Shown one piece after another: positions 1-24,600 of a DNA stretch of 64,000 bases. The notes below the pieces were generated by a model. That model saw nothing but the letters and a program-made list of their open reading frames with translations. It searched no databases and was not told the DNA's origin. Positions within the stretch are counted from its first letter, which is position 1; every line of letters begins with the position of its first letter. A program made the translations under genes and the position numbers. Source of the stretch: Klebsormidium nitens (taxonomy: Eukaryota > Streptophyta > Klebsormidiophyceae > Klebsormidiales > Klebsormidiaceae); assembly GCA_000708835.1 (NCBI GenBank), contig DF237037.1, positions 62,001-126,000 on the forward strand, read 5' to 3'.

Positions 1-991
1 GCACTTGCAAGTTGCATTCGATTTTGAAGGAAACCTGGAAAGGAAGAGGACGGACGCTCCAGCCTCTAGGGTCTAGAGCTTAGTCTTGATTAAGTAGGAC
101 GATAAGTAACAGCATCTGCATTGGATCACGCTCATTGCTAGCAAAGCCCGGAAAGCCAAACTTCTGCTTAATGAGTTTGCACCAGCGAGTGCAAGGACCA
201 GTTCTGCATTTGAAACTGCAATTTTTGGTGACGGGTAAGTACAGCAAGCCGTTTGATATCAAGTTAGCCGCATCTTCTGGTCGTGTTTGGCATTTCTTTT
301 CTTTTGGTTGGGATTGGTCTTGGACAATGCTCACAGGTAAATTTCAAGGGTGTGACATTTGGAGCATCATGTAAGGCCTGTATTTTTTGGTATGTAATGC
401 TCGCATCAGATTGGCAGGTAAAAGGGACTATCCAAAGTCCTTGAGACATGGTTTTGCACCACCACATTAGTCTGGTTGCAACCAGCTGCGTAGCGCTTCC
501 TACTAGGTGGTTTGTGTGGCTGGCAGGCTTCGTATGCCCTTGTGGAAGCCTTGATGCACCACCTTCTGGTTGAAAGTGGATCGAGCTGGCCGTGACCACC
601 AACCACTGGTCCTGTTCATTGTTTTGCCGGTGGCATAGTGGAGGAATGGGCTTGCCACCATTTGGTGGCAGGAGAGCTTCAATGTGCAATCTTCGTGTGG
701 AGCAGCGCAAAAGCATTCCACATGCTCATGCTTAGACTCAAAGGGGAAAAGACGTCTGGCCCATTATGGTTCTTTCACCACTTCCATGCAGGAGTCAACA
801 TCAGTGCCAGGCAGACACTCGAAGGCAGCGCTAGAAACCTGTGAGCCTGCGCAGGCTCCTGGACAGGCCCATCGTTGCTCAGAAGACCTCCCCTGGTGAT
901 GATTGACCACAGCAAGGCCCAGCAAGCGTGCTTTTAGAACTTAACCTCAAGGGCGCCAGAAGAAACGGGCGCGGGGCCTAGGTTAAAAGCG
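1..991. other. Upstream stretch with no supported gene
   Basis: No convincing exon was found here. A minus-strand open frame at 80-334 and overlapping frames at 264-721 show no recognisable domain. The segment at about 450-670 is rich in CACCA/TGGTGG words that look like short internal inverted repeats. It probably holds the 5' flank of the release factor gene and possibly the tail of a gene outside the window. Confidence 0.4.
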
Positions 992-8260
<7,269 letters not shown>

Positions 8261-9123
8261 CGGACAAGCGAAGGAACCGATACTTCTTAGACCGAGCCGA
8301 TCTGGCAAACGTCCCTGCGTTTATAGAGCAGTCTGGCTCGGGGCCGGACTTGCGGTGTTCTGGCTTCGATCTTCTGCTTACAAGCATACCAACGCCTTGC
8401 ACGCAGACACACTGGACCAGGCATGCATACGCCATCTGGCATGATCGTTGGCCATCGTTGGATGATGCACGGCGCTCTGGGCTGAGCTATGATCGACCGG
8501 CGCATATATGCATTCAATTTGCACTCTGCAATTAACGTTCTAGCAGCAGCCGCTCGAATGGACCGCATTCCAATATTTGCGCCAACACCGGAGATCTGGC
8601 AAGTCTAGCGGGCGGCTGAGTCTAGTGGTTGAAAGTTATAGCCATCCACATCTTTAAATATTCAAATGTTTATCAATATAAGCTAGGTGTCATGCCTGGG
8701 CGGCCCCCTAGAGTTCGGTTATATATATTTTGATCCGAGAGTGTGATCGCGAATGATCTTATGATACCAGCCGGCGGCCAGGCTTGATCACGCATGATGA
8801 AGTATAAATGATGACCTTGCCGGCCTTTGGCCCCCGGCTGGCCGCAGGTCCGACCTAGTACATATTGTCGGAACCGGCGAAGTACTGCAAGCTACGACGG
8901 TCGCCATCAATCATTTTAAACCCTTCCTTTGTGCTGGGGCCGCCAAAACAGTTGTCCAATCAAACAATGGAGAGACTCGTTTTCAGATTCGAAGAGCAAT
9001 CAGACGGGTTTGTACCATTCACTTTCAGCGAACCGGTTAGCAACTCTACGTACACATAGATGGTATATGCAGTCCCTGGACGAAGGACTCTTTTGGCGCC
9101 CGGCCAGCAAGCATAATCATCTT
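8261..9123. other. Convergent intergenic stretch, no gene seen
   Basis: This region lies between the 3' ends of the release factor and NDUFA2 genes. From about 8640 it is AT-richer. It holds GC-rich palindrome-like blocks at about 8769-8850 (CCGGCGGCCAGG and CCCCCGGCTGGCCG) that resemble blocks in other intergenic regions of the window. No RNA gene or polyadenylation signal could be assigned. Confidence 0.5.
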
Positions 9124-9896
9124 TTATTGAGGCTTCGTTTTTACCAGCTCTTCTAGCTTTGACTCCACAGCGGCTTCATCGAGCCCGTCCAGCCCTACCG
9201 CCTTCTCTTTTCCATAATCTGCACAGAAGAAGTAAGTCGGCCTTGTTACTAGCAGGTGAACATGATAATCCACATCATGCTGATTGGCAGCTCTACTTAT
9301 CTTGGAGTGTTGACGACAAGATCTTAATGACTGGGATGATTCATCATATTCTCACTCACAAAAGATTTGCATGAAGTGCTCACCGAGTCAAGCAGTCTAT
9401 CGCTCAATTCTCGTCACTCTTTAAGAGTAGCACAAGAACCGTAAGGCGAGTGACAAACAAAATCTTACCAAATCGAGCAAAGAGACGAGGTTGAACCCCA
9501 CTGCACTCCCGGATGAGAATCGGCAGCTGAGGGTTCTGGTTCTTAAGCTCTTGGTAGCGATGCGCAACAAAATCTCTGCATGAGTCAAAAGCGCGTCAGA
9601 TTGACAGAGGCATCGTAATCGACAAGGGGGCCGACCTGAAAAAGTGCTTGCTTGCGACATTCACTGAGTTCACAAGAAGCCTTCCCAACAAATGTCGCTT
9701 GCTTCCGTGTTTCACAGATCACACTAGGAGCCTTCCGCGACATCTCCACAGTAGGGTCTTCCCCCTTAACATTTCTGACCACTTTTCACAGATGTAGCAA
9801 CACATCTCACCTAACTCCCTTGCTGCTTGGCGAAGTTTGGCAGAGGTGGATCCGCAGCTCTTGAACGGTCTTCGATAAGGACGCCCGCCAAGCCAT
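9124..9896 (-). CDS. NDUFA2: NADH dehydrogenase (complex I) subunit NDUFA2/B8, 3 exons
   Basis: Accessory subunit of mitochondrial complex I with a thioredoxin-like fold. Minus-strand exons in order: 9896-9811, 9575-9469, 9218-9124. Phases 2 and 1 match at the two introns, giving a complete 95-aa protein, the usual length for this family. It begins [20 protein letters not shown]. The middle exon carries the family signature [20 protein letters not shown]. The end has [19 protein letters not shown] followed by a Lys-rich tail. The two cysteines typical of plant NDUFA2, in the HLCQ and REC contexts, are both present at about residues 19 and 53. There is no cleavable presequence, which is normal for this subunit. 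Its 5' end faces LCB2 across a 1.9-kb divergent gap. No single open frame reveals this gene because its exons are about 90-105 bp. Confidence 0.95.
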
Positions 9897-11764
9897 GTGG
9901 TTCAATCCTCTGCCCCCTCCTCAGAACTTGCCACCGATCCACAATCCAAATTGCAGACTGAGCGCAATCCAATCTGCACAAGACAAATGCACTTGATTGG
10001 AGCCTGTGTAGAAGTCTTTTACAAACAGGTTTTGGGTTGCGTACCCTGACCTAATGAGTCATGACACCCTGGTAGAGTTGAGTTTCTTTGGATGACATTT
10101 ATCAGGCAAGATTGGGGCAGCAACCACTTTCTGCACGGCACTTCTTTCTTGTTCAAATGCCGTGGCTACAAGCGTCTGGCAAAAAGGCTTGCAGGCAAGC
10201 AATTCTGGGGGCGCCCAACTTGTTAGAAATTGGCCCTTGCCGCGACAGATTTTTTAAAACAGCAACAGGTAGCCCATCTTTTCATGGAGTCACACGGTTG
10301 TCACCTTGTGACAAATGCAACTTTGCTTTCACCAGAAGGAGCAAGAGGGGAATGTGGAGACCTCCTGAAAGCTAAACGCTGAACGCTGAAAGCTGGATAC
10401 TCAAGCATCTGCTTATGTCGTGATTTCCTGATTTGTGAAATCAGATGCACCACAACAAGGTAGGATTTGGTGGTGCAATGTGGTCGATCAGTTTGGACCG
10501 GGGAAAGATAGCTGACTGCCTCAATACTTATCGAAGTCACCATTTATCGCCACTTTGACTTCAATTCCCATGCGGTTTTCGCTTCCCTGTCTCTTAGGGG
10601 GACGCATAAAAATCCACCAAAGCTTATCTTCCAGGTGCTGTTGCTTTGTACAATTGCCTAACAAAGGCTGCCCCCGTGATCCTTTGTCTAGTGTTTAGAT
10701 AACCATTCTCCAAAACAAGAACCAGATCAGCTTGATGTGCAGGAAATGAACGCCAATAAACAACTTTCAGGCTTCCATTTGCTGGCTTGGAAGGCACATC
10801 AATGCAACATTGCTGGAATGGAGAGGGCTCATGACGACTCACCTACAGAGCTTTGCTTTTGTCCTCTACTGTGGCACCCCGCATCTACACAGATACAGAT
10901 TGGAGTACAGATGTACCGAAAGAAGCCTCCACGATCCTGAGACCCTGTTTACCAAATCCTGGTAGCCTTTCACATCCGCCAAAGCTGCCACCAGAGGCGC
11001 CCTCAGCTGCTCTTCCAGAGTTGCGGTGATTGAATGCCCCCCCAATGGCCAAATGCAGAGGCAGCACCTTTCACAAAATAGGGTTTGACATGGTTTGACA
11101 TTTGCGGTTTTGGAAACAGAAAAAGACAAACCACCCCAACCCTAAAAGTGCAGACCTGTGACGTCAGCTCAGCATCATATGTGCGCCAGGGTGGCAACGG
11201 CTGAGGGTGGCAGCGACCAAACGCTACCTTTCGTACTGGCGTGGTCGCCGACTGTTCGCCGGCAAGGAGCCACAATCGACTTTCTTGAGCTTTCCAAATT
11301 TCCGAAGTTCTCCTTTCTACAGTACCTGGGTACCAGGGTGGTAGCTTCCAAATTTTAGCGCTTGCCCTCTCCAATTGGTCAATGTTAGGTACTATGGTAG
11401 GGTAACGCAAGCAGTGGGCAACCCATCTCTTGATGCGGGAGAGATCTCTGCCAATGGTAGGAAGCTGAAGGTTGATGGTTCAAGCAGGCTGCACTTTCAA
11501 TCTGATCAGACCGTCGGTGGAATCATTCATTGATGATTGAGGCGGCGGCGTCGTTAAAGAGAGGCGCTTGGGCGGTGCAAAACTTGCTTCTAGTTGGTTG
11601 AAAAGCAGCACTTGATCCTAATGCCTGTTCGGTGTTGAGCTCCTTCGTCCTTTGATCAGCTGAAAAGGGAGACCCTTTAGATCTTGACTGGTCCGGGGGA
11701 GGGGCAATCGAGGCCTTGCGGAAGGCACCTTCCTCTTACCTGGACTTAATCACTTGCCAGAAGT
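9897..11764. other. Divergent intergenic stretch between NDUFA2 and LCB2, with unassigned open frames
   Basis: This region should contain the promoters of both flanking genes. No family was recognised. Minus-strand segments at about 10624-10842 and 10960-11050 read as fairly protein-like and are listed separately. Plus-strand frames at 10088-10375 and 11158-11358 have no recognisable motif. Proposed promoters could not be pinned to a specific motif. Confidence 0.4.
10624..11129 (-). other. Possible fragment of an unidentified minus-strand gene
   Basis: Two minus-strand segments look protein-like. One at about 11050-10960 reads as an amphipathic stretch around TATLEEQLRAPLVAALADVK and could stop at a GTAAAC donor. 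The other, 10842-10624, contains VVYWRSFPAHQADLVLVLEN and ends at a stop. A splice join that keeps frame and uses a good acceptor was not found, and no start codon exon was identified. It could be a decayed gene, a transposon remnant or chance open frames. No function is proposed. Confidence 0.2.
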
Positions 11765-17311
<5,547 letters not shown>

Positions 17312-18602
17312 TTCAAAGGTATTGACATAGGTAGTGTTGCATAGGGGACCTACCACTGGATGCTGGGAAAAGCCCGAGGCGACTTGTAGTGGACAAAGCT
17401 CTCCGTTATGCAACATGCATTCAAGCTTCGTTGCAACTTTACGCCCGTTTCATTCAAACTCCTATCCCAGTTACTATGCCCTAAGGTACCTTCGATCAAC
17501 GTGTATGTCTGGCGGAAGCTTGCAAGGCTTTACATGGAAAGAAAGTCGATTCAGACCAACACATGAATTGCATGGACATCCCCGGCCCAGGGGTTTGTAG
17601 CCTATAGTAGCTAGGACGAAATATCCATTGCCCTAAGCAGCAGCGTGGGCCAACTCGAGATCGATTATGGCGGCTGCTTTTGCGCGAAAAGGGCGGCGGC
17701 GGCGTGTCTTCTTGCACCGAGCATAGGATTGAGATGCTAGTATCGTCTTCGAATCATTGGTCGATCTTAGCTGAAGTAGGCAATTCTGGTATACCTATAC
17801 CTATACCTATATGTACGTTAGGTATGCAGCATGCGCCTTGACGAATATAATTCGAGCCGTCTCGACTGAGGACTCTCTAGTCATGAGTCGACGGAGTACG
17901 TCACATTGTGGTGACGCGCCCGCGCGCGCCAGCCGGGTTTGCGGGCGGCCGCGGATAGCGTGGCTCTGCCGAAAATCATGCTGATCAACTGTGAAAAGCG
18001 CAAGCAGAAACTGAGAAAGCCTTTCGACTTCCAAGTTCACTGTTCAGGAGAAAGGCGTGATGTTGAACCAGAAAAGAATGTGCAAGCGGGAAGCCACATT
18101 GTTGTACGTCTTTGTATCTTCAACTGATGTTGATTGCATCTCCCATTGTGTAAATGGCTACATACAGTAAAGGGAGGCAGTGCACGATGATGTATCGCCC
18201 CGGGGTTTCCCCTCTTGCCATTGGTGGTAATTGCACTCCAAAGTTGTTTGCAGGAGCAATACATACCTAGCAAGCAGCTTCTTACTGGCACAGGCAAAAA
18301 CTGTAAGCAAGTCAGAGCTACCACTTGTTTTTCCTCTTGCTTAACCACCAAGCTTGATCTAGTTAATCACCACTGAGGCCCAATTCAATGGCAAGACATG
18401 AATCCAGTAATCCTGCAGCCTGTCGCAGTCAAGCATTCACCACGTTTGTGCAGCAACCGTGGTGGTAAAGTCTGAATGGTTAACTAGAGTCTTTGCGGTC
18501 AAATCAGAGATCCAGGCGCTCCAGCTGAGGCTCAGTCAGATGACAAGTCTCACGGCTAGACAACAGCTAGCTTGAGGGGAAAGGAGAAAGACTGTAAAAG
18601 GG
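17312..18602. other. Intergenic stretch between LCB2 and the histidine kinase gene
   Basis: No gene was identified. It contains a hexamer-like microsatellite of CCTATA units at about 17789-17812, a GC-rich block with alternating CG and GCGGCCGC at about 17913-17954, and an open frame at 17939-18127 without recognisable features. The 5' UTR and promoter of the downstream kinase gene are presumably here. Confidence 0.5.
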
Positions 18603-21600
18603 ATGGAGGTTGAGGCTTTCAAGTTTCCTGGCTTTCATATCATTGGAGAAGTCTACTGCACGTCGCGCTCGGTGGTCTATCGGGCGCAGCGAGAGAAGGA
18701 CAACTCAAGGGTGGTTCTGAAGACCGTGCCGGCTGCGTTGGTGTCTCCGGCCACCAGAGCCAGGCTGCACAGGGAGTATGATGTCACCAAAGACCTGCAG
18801 GTGAGCTGACTCTGAAGAAGTATCCCCTCGAGCAGGTGTGCTGACACGTGCTTGCTTTTGCCCCGCAGATGTTCAGACGCCTGGGCTCCAACTTTCTTCA
18901 ACCAGCCTTGGTTACTAGTTTCTTGAACCAATTTCAGTAGAGCACTTCAAGAAGTGCTCTTTTCATTCATTGCTGTGCGCATTTGACGGAGGATGCCAAT
19001 GTGCGGAGGGCATCCACGACGCCCCTGATGGATGCGGGATGCACCAACGGGTTTTGATCTTTCGGAGATCGCTCTTCCCTGATTTCTGGCTCTAGCTCAA
19101 TCGGTTACAACAGCTAACTCCCAGCAGATGGAAGTTTTTGTCCTGCCCGGGGGCACCCATACGGCGTTTGAATTTTGGATTAGGCCGGAGTCGGACATTG
19201 GACGTTGAATTGAGTCACATCTGCCATACTACTCTCAGTCAAATATTAAGGCCTGTCCAACGAATATACCATTCACCTTTTCCTTCACCGTGCTGTGAGT
19301 TTTTCTCTCTCCCACCATAAAAACGTAACATAAAAGTACTTCTGAATTTAGTTAGCCACCGTTTCAAAAAGCGAGAAGTACCGGAAAATTTGTCCTGCCT
19401 GTCATTTGCCACCATTATGATGATGTAAATCACCAATTTTGTGATGAATATTTGATATGGAGCTTGCCCCATTGTGCTGACCAGGAATCCCCGTACATCG
19501 CACGCGCTTCTGAGCTTCTTGAGCATGGGGGCCAAACAGTTTTGGTATTGGAGGACCTGGGGGCCACGTCACTGGAGGCATATGCCGGCGGGGGCAAGCT
19601 GAGCGTCATTGATGCGCTCAGAGTGGGTATTGGTGTGGCCAGTGCGCTGGAGCATCTGCACAAGGCGGGGCTGATCCACAAAGATGTGAGTGGCAACATC
19701 ATTTGCTGGCACTGCGGGGCTGGAATGGGGGTCGGTCCATAGGCCTCTTTGGATCAGCAAAGAGACCTCCAACTATGGTCAGGTTTGTTGCTGGTCATGG
19801 GGGAAGACTCTGTCAAGCACATTATAGGAGCGAGGGAAACGTTCTGTGCATATAGAAAAAAGTTCTCAATGTGTCCAACAAGAGGGGGGGGCTTGGAAAC
19901 GAAGGCATGGTCGAATGGTCGTGACTAAAGCGCGTCCTGAGTTCAAGCCACGGATGACTGGCCTTGCATTGCGTAGGCGCCTCCTTATGGTTCTAATCAT
20001 GCTGACTTGCCTGTTGAAGGCCCCAATCGATCGTCAGCTTCTGTTAGAGTGAGGTGTAAGACGGTTGATGCGTACCGCGGACTTTTGGTGAAGCCATATT
20101 AGAGTTTGGGCAGGCGCTTTGTGAGTGGTCATGTAGCCTAGGACAAGGAGGGACTTTTCCTTACAGAATAACCACAGATACATCAACGAGCGGGTTACTA
20201 ATTGGCTAAGGCCCGAGATAGGTTAAGTCACAATAGTTCGAAACGTAATTCGCTTAAGGTTGGCATGTGCAGGTCAAGCCGGCCAACGTAATGGTCGCGG
20301 ATAACCTGGGGTTGGTCAAGCTAACCGACTTTTCCATCTCGAGCTGGCTCCCCGAGGAGAACCGCATGCTGATGCCCCCTGACGTCATGAAAGGCACCGC
20401 CGCATACATCAGCCCAGAACAGGTGCGGCGCTTGCAAGCACGCTTTCAAGAGCTCCCTTATCAAATTCATGTACTCGTTCGATAGCTGAGATATCCAAGT
20501 CATGCTCTGAAAGGAGGCAGTGGTCTGAATTCGTTTGCGGTTTAAAGATTTCGAAGTGGTTTACCTTTCGGATGAAGGTAAATATTCTCGTGGATAGGTG
20601 TGCACATTGGAGCACTTCAAGGACGTTGTTGCTAGCTTCTGTCAAACTTGGTTTTTGAGCGGCTTTCGTGCGTTCTGGTTCCTCCATATAGACTGACTAA
20701 ATGCAGTTTATTGCAAGGAAGAGTTACTTACGCTATTTCCTTTGGTGCCTACCATCTTGATTACCTGAGCCTCTGTCTGAGAACATAGGGCTCACAAGGT
20801 CCTTGACGCCCGAACGTTCCAACGGACGGATCAAAGATTATGATTTGGGAACGACGCTGAGCTTATCTCGAATACGACTTGGCACCTTACGAAGAAGAAC
20901 ACCGTCTGTAGAAACTTTCACCGGAAGCTGCGTTTTGAACATCGACTGCTGTGTAGCAAACGTTCTGTAACGGAGAAGCCGACATCTTGGCCTACTGTCT
21001 CCAGAACTGAGTTTCACAACAAGCGGACCGAAAGCAAGCCTCCCGAAACCAAAAGGTGCTGAACTCGCTCCAAATTTTTCACAGACGGGCCGTGTGAACC
21101 GCGCCGTCGACTTCCGGTCGGACCTCTACTCTCTCGGCGTGACACTGTACGAGCTCCTGACAGGACAACGCCCCTTCCGCGCCGAGGAACTTCAGCAACT
21201 CTTGTATCAGGTAAGCAGCCAATTATCGAACAGCTGGTGCGGGGACGTGGAAAAATGAGGTATCTGAACTGAGATTGCCAAGTCGCCACCGAGAGTGTCT
21301 CTTGACGGAGTTCCGAATACATGACCCGGGATGACCCTTTATTCGGCGATTCTTGTATGTGTTCTTCTCAGCCTTTTGGAAACCCCATTGCAACCTAGGA
21401 GCTACGTTGCTGCATTGAGCTCAGTTCTTCAAACCTGAAGGACCAGAATCCTATAACGCAAAAGGCCCTACATTTATTGCATCACCTATGGCGACCGACA
21501 AAGAAACTGCTTTCCTGCTTGTACCAGCACATCGCAGTGGTCCCGGTTGCCCCCGCCGCCGTCGACCCCGCCATTCCGGAAGTTGTTTCCAGCATTATGA

Positions 21601-24600
21601 TGAAGCTCCTGGTGAAGGACGCGGCAGGGCGGTATCAGACGGCCGCAGGGTTGCGGGCAGATTTGCAGACGTGTTTGGAGCAGCTGAACCGGGGGGAGGT
21701 GCGGGAGTTCCCGCTTGGCAGGGGGGATCACACTGGTGAGCTTCACGTCTTATTCCGGTAAAAAGATGGAGGAAGAGAGAGGGGACGGAGAGGAGAGGGA
21801 ACGATAAAAGTAGAGATGAACAAAGCAAGGGTAGGAAACGGACGGAGGACAGGAATTGGCGTCAAAGCTGCATGTAAAAGATGTTCCGTGCTGCTTTGGG
21901 AAGTTGTTTGGCAAACCAGCGAGAAGAGGCAAAAGTTCTCTCTATTTTCTGAGGAGTCCAGCTGACCTCTCGTGAACCTTGCTGGGCGAGACTATCATTG
22001 CTTGCTTTGGGTTGATTGCGGGTTCGTTATCTATCGCAGTGGGCCGTCATGGCTCTCGCAGAGTATCTCGTCCGGGTGTTTGGTCGGAATAACGTCATAA
22101 GGCACGGACGCTTACTGGGTAGGTCCGTCCTTCCACCGTCGTTGTACATCGAGCCTACGTCTGCAATCCTGTCCAACATTCAGAATCATCATAGTTCTGG
22201 GAGGTTCTAAATCTCCGATGCCGATTATTGCAGGGCGCCTGCGCACCCCGGCCCACGTGCTGCGAAATGCAACCTTTGGGAAGAGCTGACAGAGTACTTG
22301 GTTTCTGACCTGGTTAGAGTCGGCCGCAGGGCGCTGTGGTCCACCTGGCTCACGGTCTGTGAGTTGCAACTTCGATCAACTCTGACAAGAAGGCTAAAAT
22401 GTTAACATTACGCGTTGACATGCGCAGGGCGCTTGCGCACCCCCGCCCACGTACTGGGCCGCACCAACGAGGTGACGGCGCTACAGGCCAGCCTGGCGCG
22501 CGTTGCGAGCAACAAGACGCTGGAAGTCGTCTTCATAAGCGGATACAGCGGGATTGGGAAAACGGCGTTGGTCGAGGAACTGGCGCAAGTGAGCCCGCGC
22601 GGAAAGGCGGCGCTGGTGCAGGGCAAGTTCGACCAGTACAGCCGCGATATGCCGTTCAAGGGGATCATAATGGCCATGCAGGTGAGCGAGCTGCGGCAAG
22701 AGACACTAAGAACGATCGTCGTCTCTCTTTCCAACCTTAGCTAGTGGCCCTTACTTTCTGGGGAAGGGCAGGCCCTTGATTTGACCTAAAACTAGGGGTT
22801 TGGTTTGCGGACCTGCGAGGAGGTGCGAAGCTTGAATTGGTTGGTGCCTGCTGTTTCATCCTGTCAAAGCGAGAGCCTGACCCAATGTTTAGTCGGTCTG
22901 TTCGTGGGCACAAGAAAAATGGCGTTGATTGAGCTAGAACATTTGTTCAAAGGCAGACCCTTCTACTAGTCACGCACTCTCTTCACGTACCAAATACTGT
23001 ACCTCCGTAACCCGCCACAACGGCTTTGACGGGACGGACGGCCTTGAGCTTTTATTCTCGTTGAGGTGTTGCAAACTCACTGCTGACGTGGCCTAGCGTA
23101 GCAGCTTTGGTCTAAGCCTCAACGTAGAGCCTGCTGCAGCCTCAGGCGGTGCTGGGCGAGCCCTGGATACCAATTCAGTGCTCATGTGGCGCTGACGTGT
23201 TGCTGACGCGGCTATTTCGCTCGGTCTGCAGACCCTGCTGCAGGCGGTGCTGGGCGAGCCTGGGGTGACCATCCGGCGGTGGCGCGACCAGCTGTGCGCG
23301 GCGCTGGGCAAGAACGGGCGCCTCATGACGGACGTGCTGCCCGCGCTGGGGCACCTGATCGGGTCGCAGCCGGAAGTGCCGCACATGGATGCGACCCCGG
23401 CAGAGGCCAGGTCAGAGCCTGTCCGAATGCCTTTACTTTACCTTTTCTTCGGGTCTTAATATGATTCTCGGGGCTGATTAGCAAAGACGTGCTGCCCGCG
23501 CTGGGGCACCTGCTTGGGCCGCAGTTGGAAGTGCCGCACATGGATGCAACCCCGGCAGAGGCCAGGTCAGCGATTTTGAGTCGGGGGTTCCGAGCGTTTA
23601 GGTTGTGGAAGTGTCAGGTTTGTAGAATCATGAGGGACGTGCTGCCCGCTTCGGGGCGCCTGATTGGGCTGCAGCCAGAATTGCCGCACATGGATGCAAC
23701 CCCGGCCGAGGCTAGGTCAGCCACGTGGATGTCGTTGAGGTTTGAAGTCTGGCCTCTCGAATGTCTCATTTATAAACGTGTTTTTAAAGTTCCGCCAGCT
23801 TCTGAGCTGGAGCGCATGTTCACCCGCAGTGTTCGCCCGCAGCGTTCGCCCGGCCCTTATTTTACATGCAATCGACACCTATCTTCTGACTCACGCTCGT
23901 CCCACCCCGCAGGTTTCTCGAGACATTCGTGCGTCTCCTCCGCTGCTGCGCCCAGATGCGCGCGCCCCTCGTCCTCTTCCTGGACGACCTCCAGTGGGCT
24001 GACTCCCCCTCACTCCGCTTCCTGGAGGCGCTCACGCGCGACGGCGCCGGCGCGCCCCTGCTGCTGATCGGCGCCTACCGCAGCCCCGACGCCGACGAGC
24101 GCCACGCGCTCGCGCGCCTAGTTGCCGGGCTGGCGGAGCAGGAGGTGGTGCGGGTGGAGAAGATCGAACTGGGGCCGCTGCCGCTGGCGGATACGCAGGT
24201 TGGGAAGCAATATAATTGCTTCGAGGTCCTGAGATGCCGTTTGGATACCGTCCAAGAATGGTCGGAATGAGGGCGAGGCAACGCGTACTTGCACCTGGAT
24301 GTGCATCGCTTCGGTGCTGAGAAGAAAGGCACGTCCGCTGAAAGAGCAGGGTCCAACACGCACGGTGCTCCAGAGTTGGCGAAGCCCGCCAAGGGACAAC
24401 AGTTTGACGACTCGTATCTCAAAGCACACAGTCCCGATAGTCTTCAGCAGTCGTTGAATTCAACGCCTGGTGGTCTTTTTGTGCCTGCGCATTGAGCTCG
24501 TAAATGTGCAAACTGCTGTGTCAATCAACCTGAATGTCTACAACCCCAAACAAGTGAGCCATTTCCGCCCAGGCGCTAGTAGCTGCGTGCATCGGCGAGT

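Noticed and set aside
264-716. 150-codon minus-strand open frame
   Set aside because: No motif, no family resemblance, unusual composition and overlapping open frames on both strands.
9585-9782. 65-codon minus-strand frame inside the NDUFA2 region
   Set aside because: It lies in the first intron of NDUFA2 and is in conflict with the clear spliced gene.
9870-9915. tRNA-like GGTTCAATCC near the NDUFA2 start
   Set aside because: No acceptor stem, D-arm or anticodon arm can be formed around it.
23486-23722. Second and third copies of the exon 7 end treated as extra coding exons
   Set aside because: No good acceptor precedes them, they are more diverged, and the known family order continues directly from the first copy to the exon at 23913.
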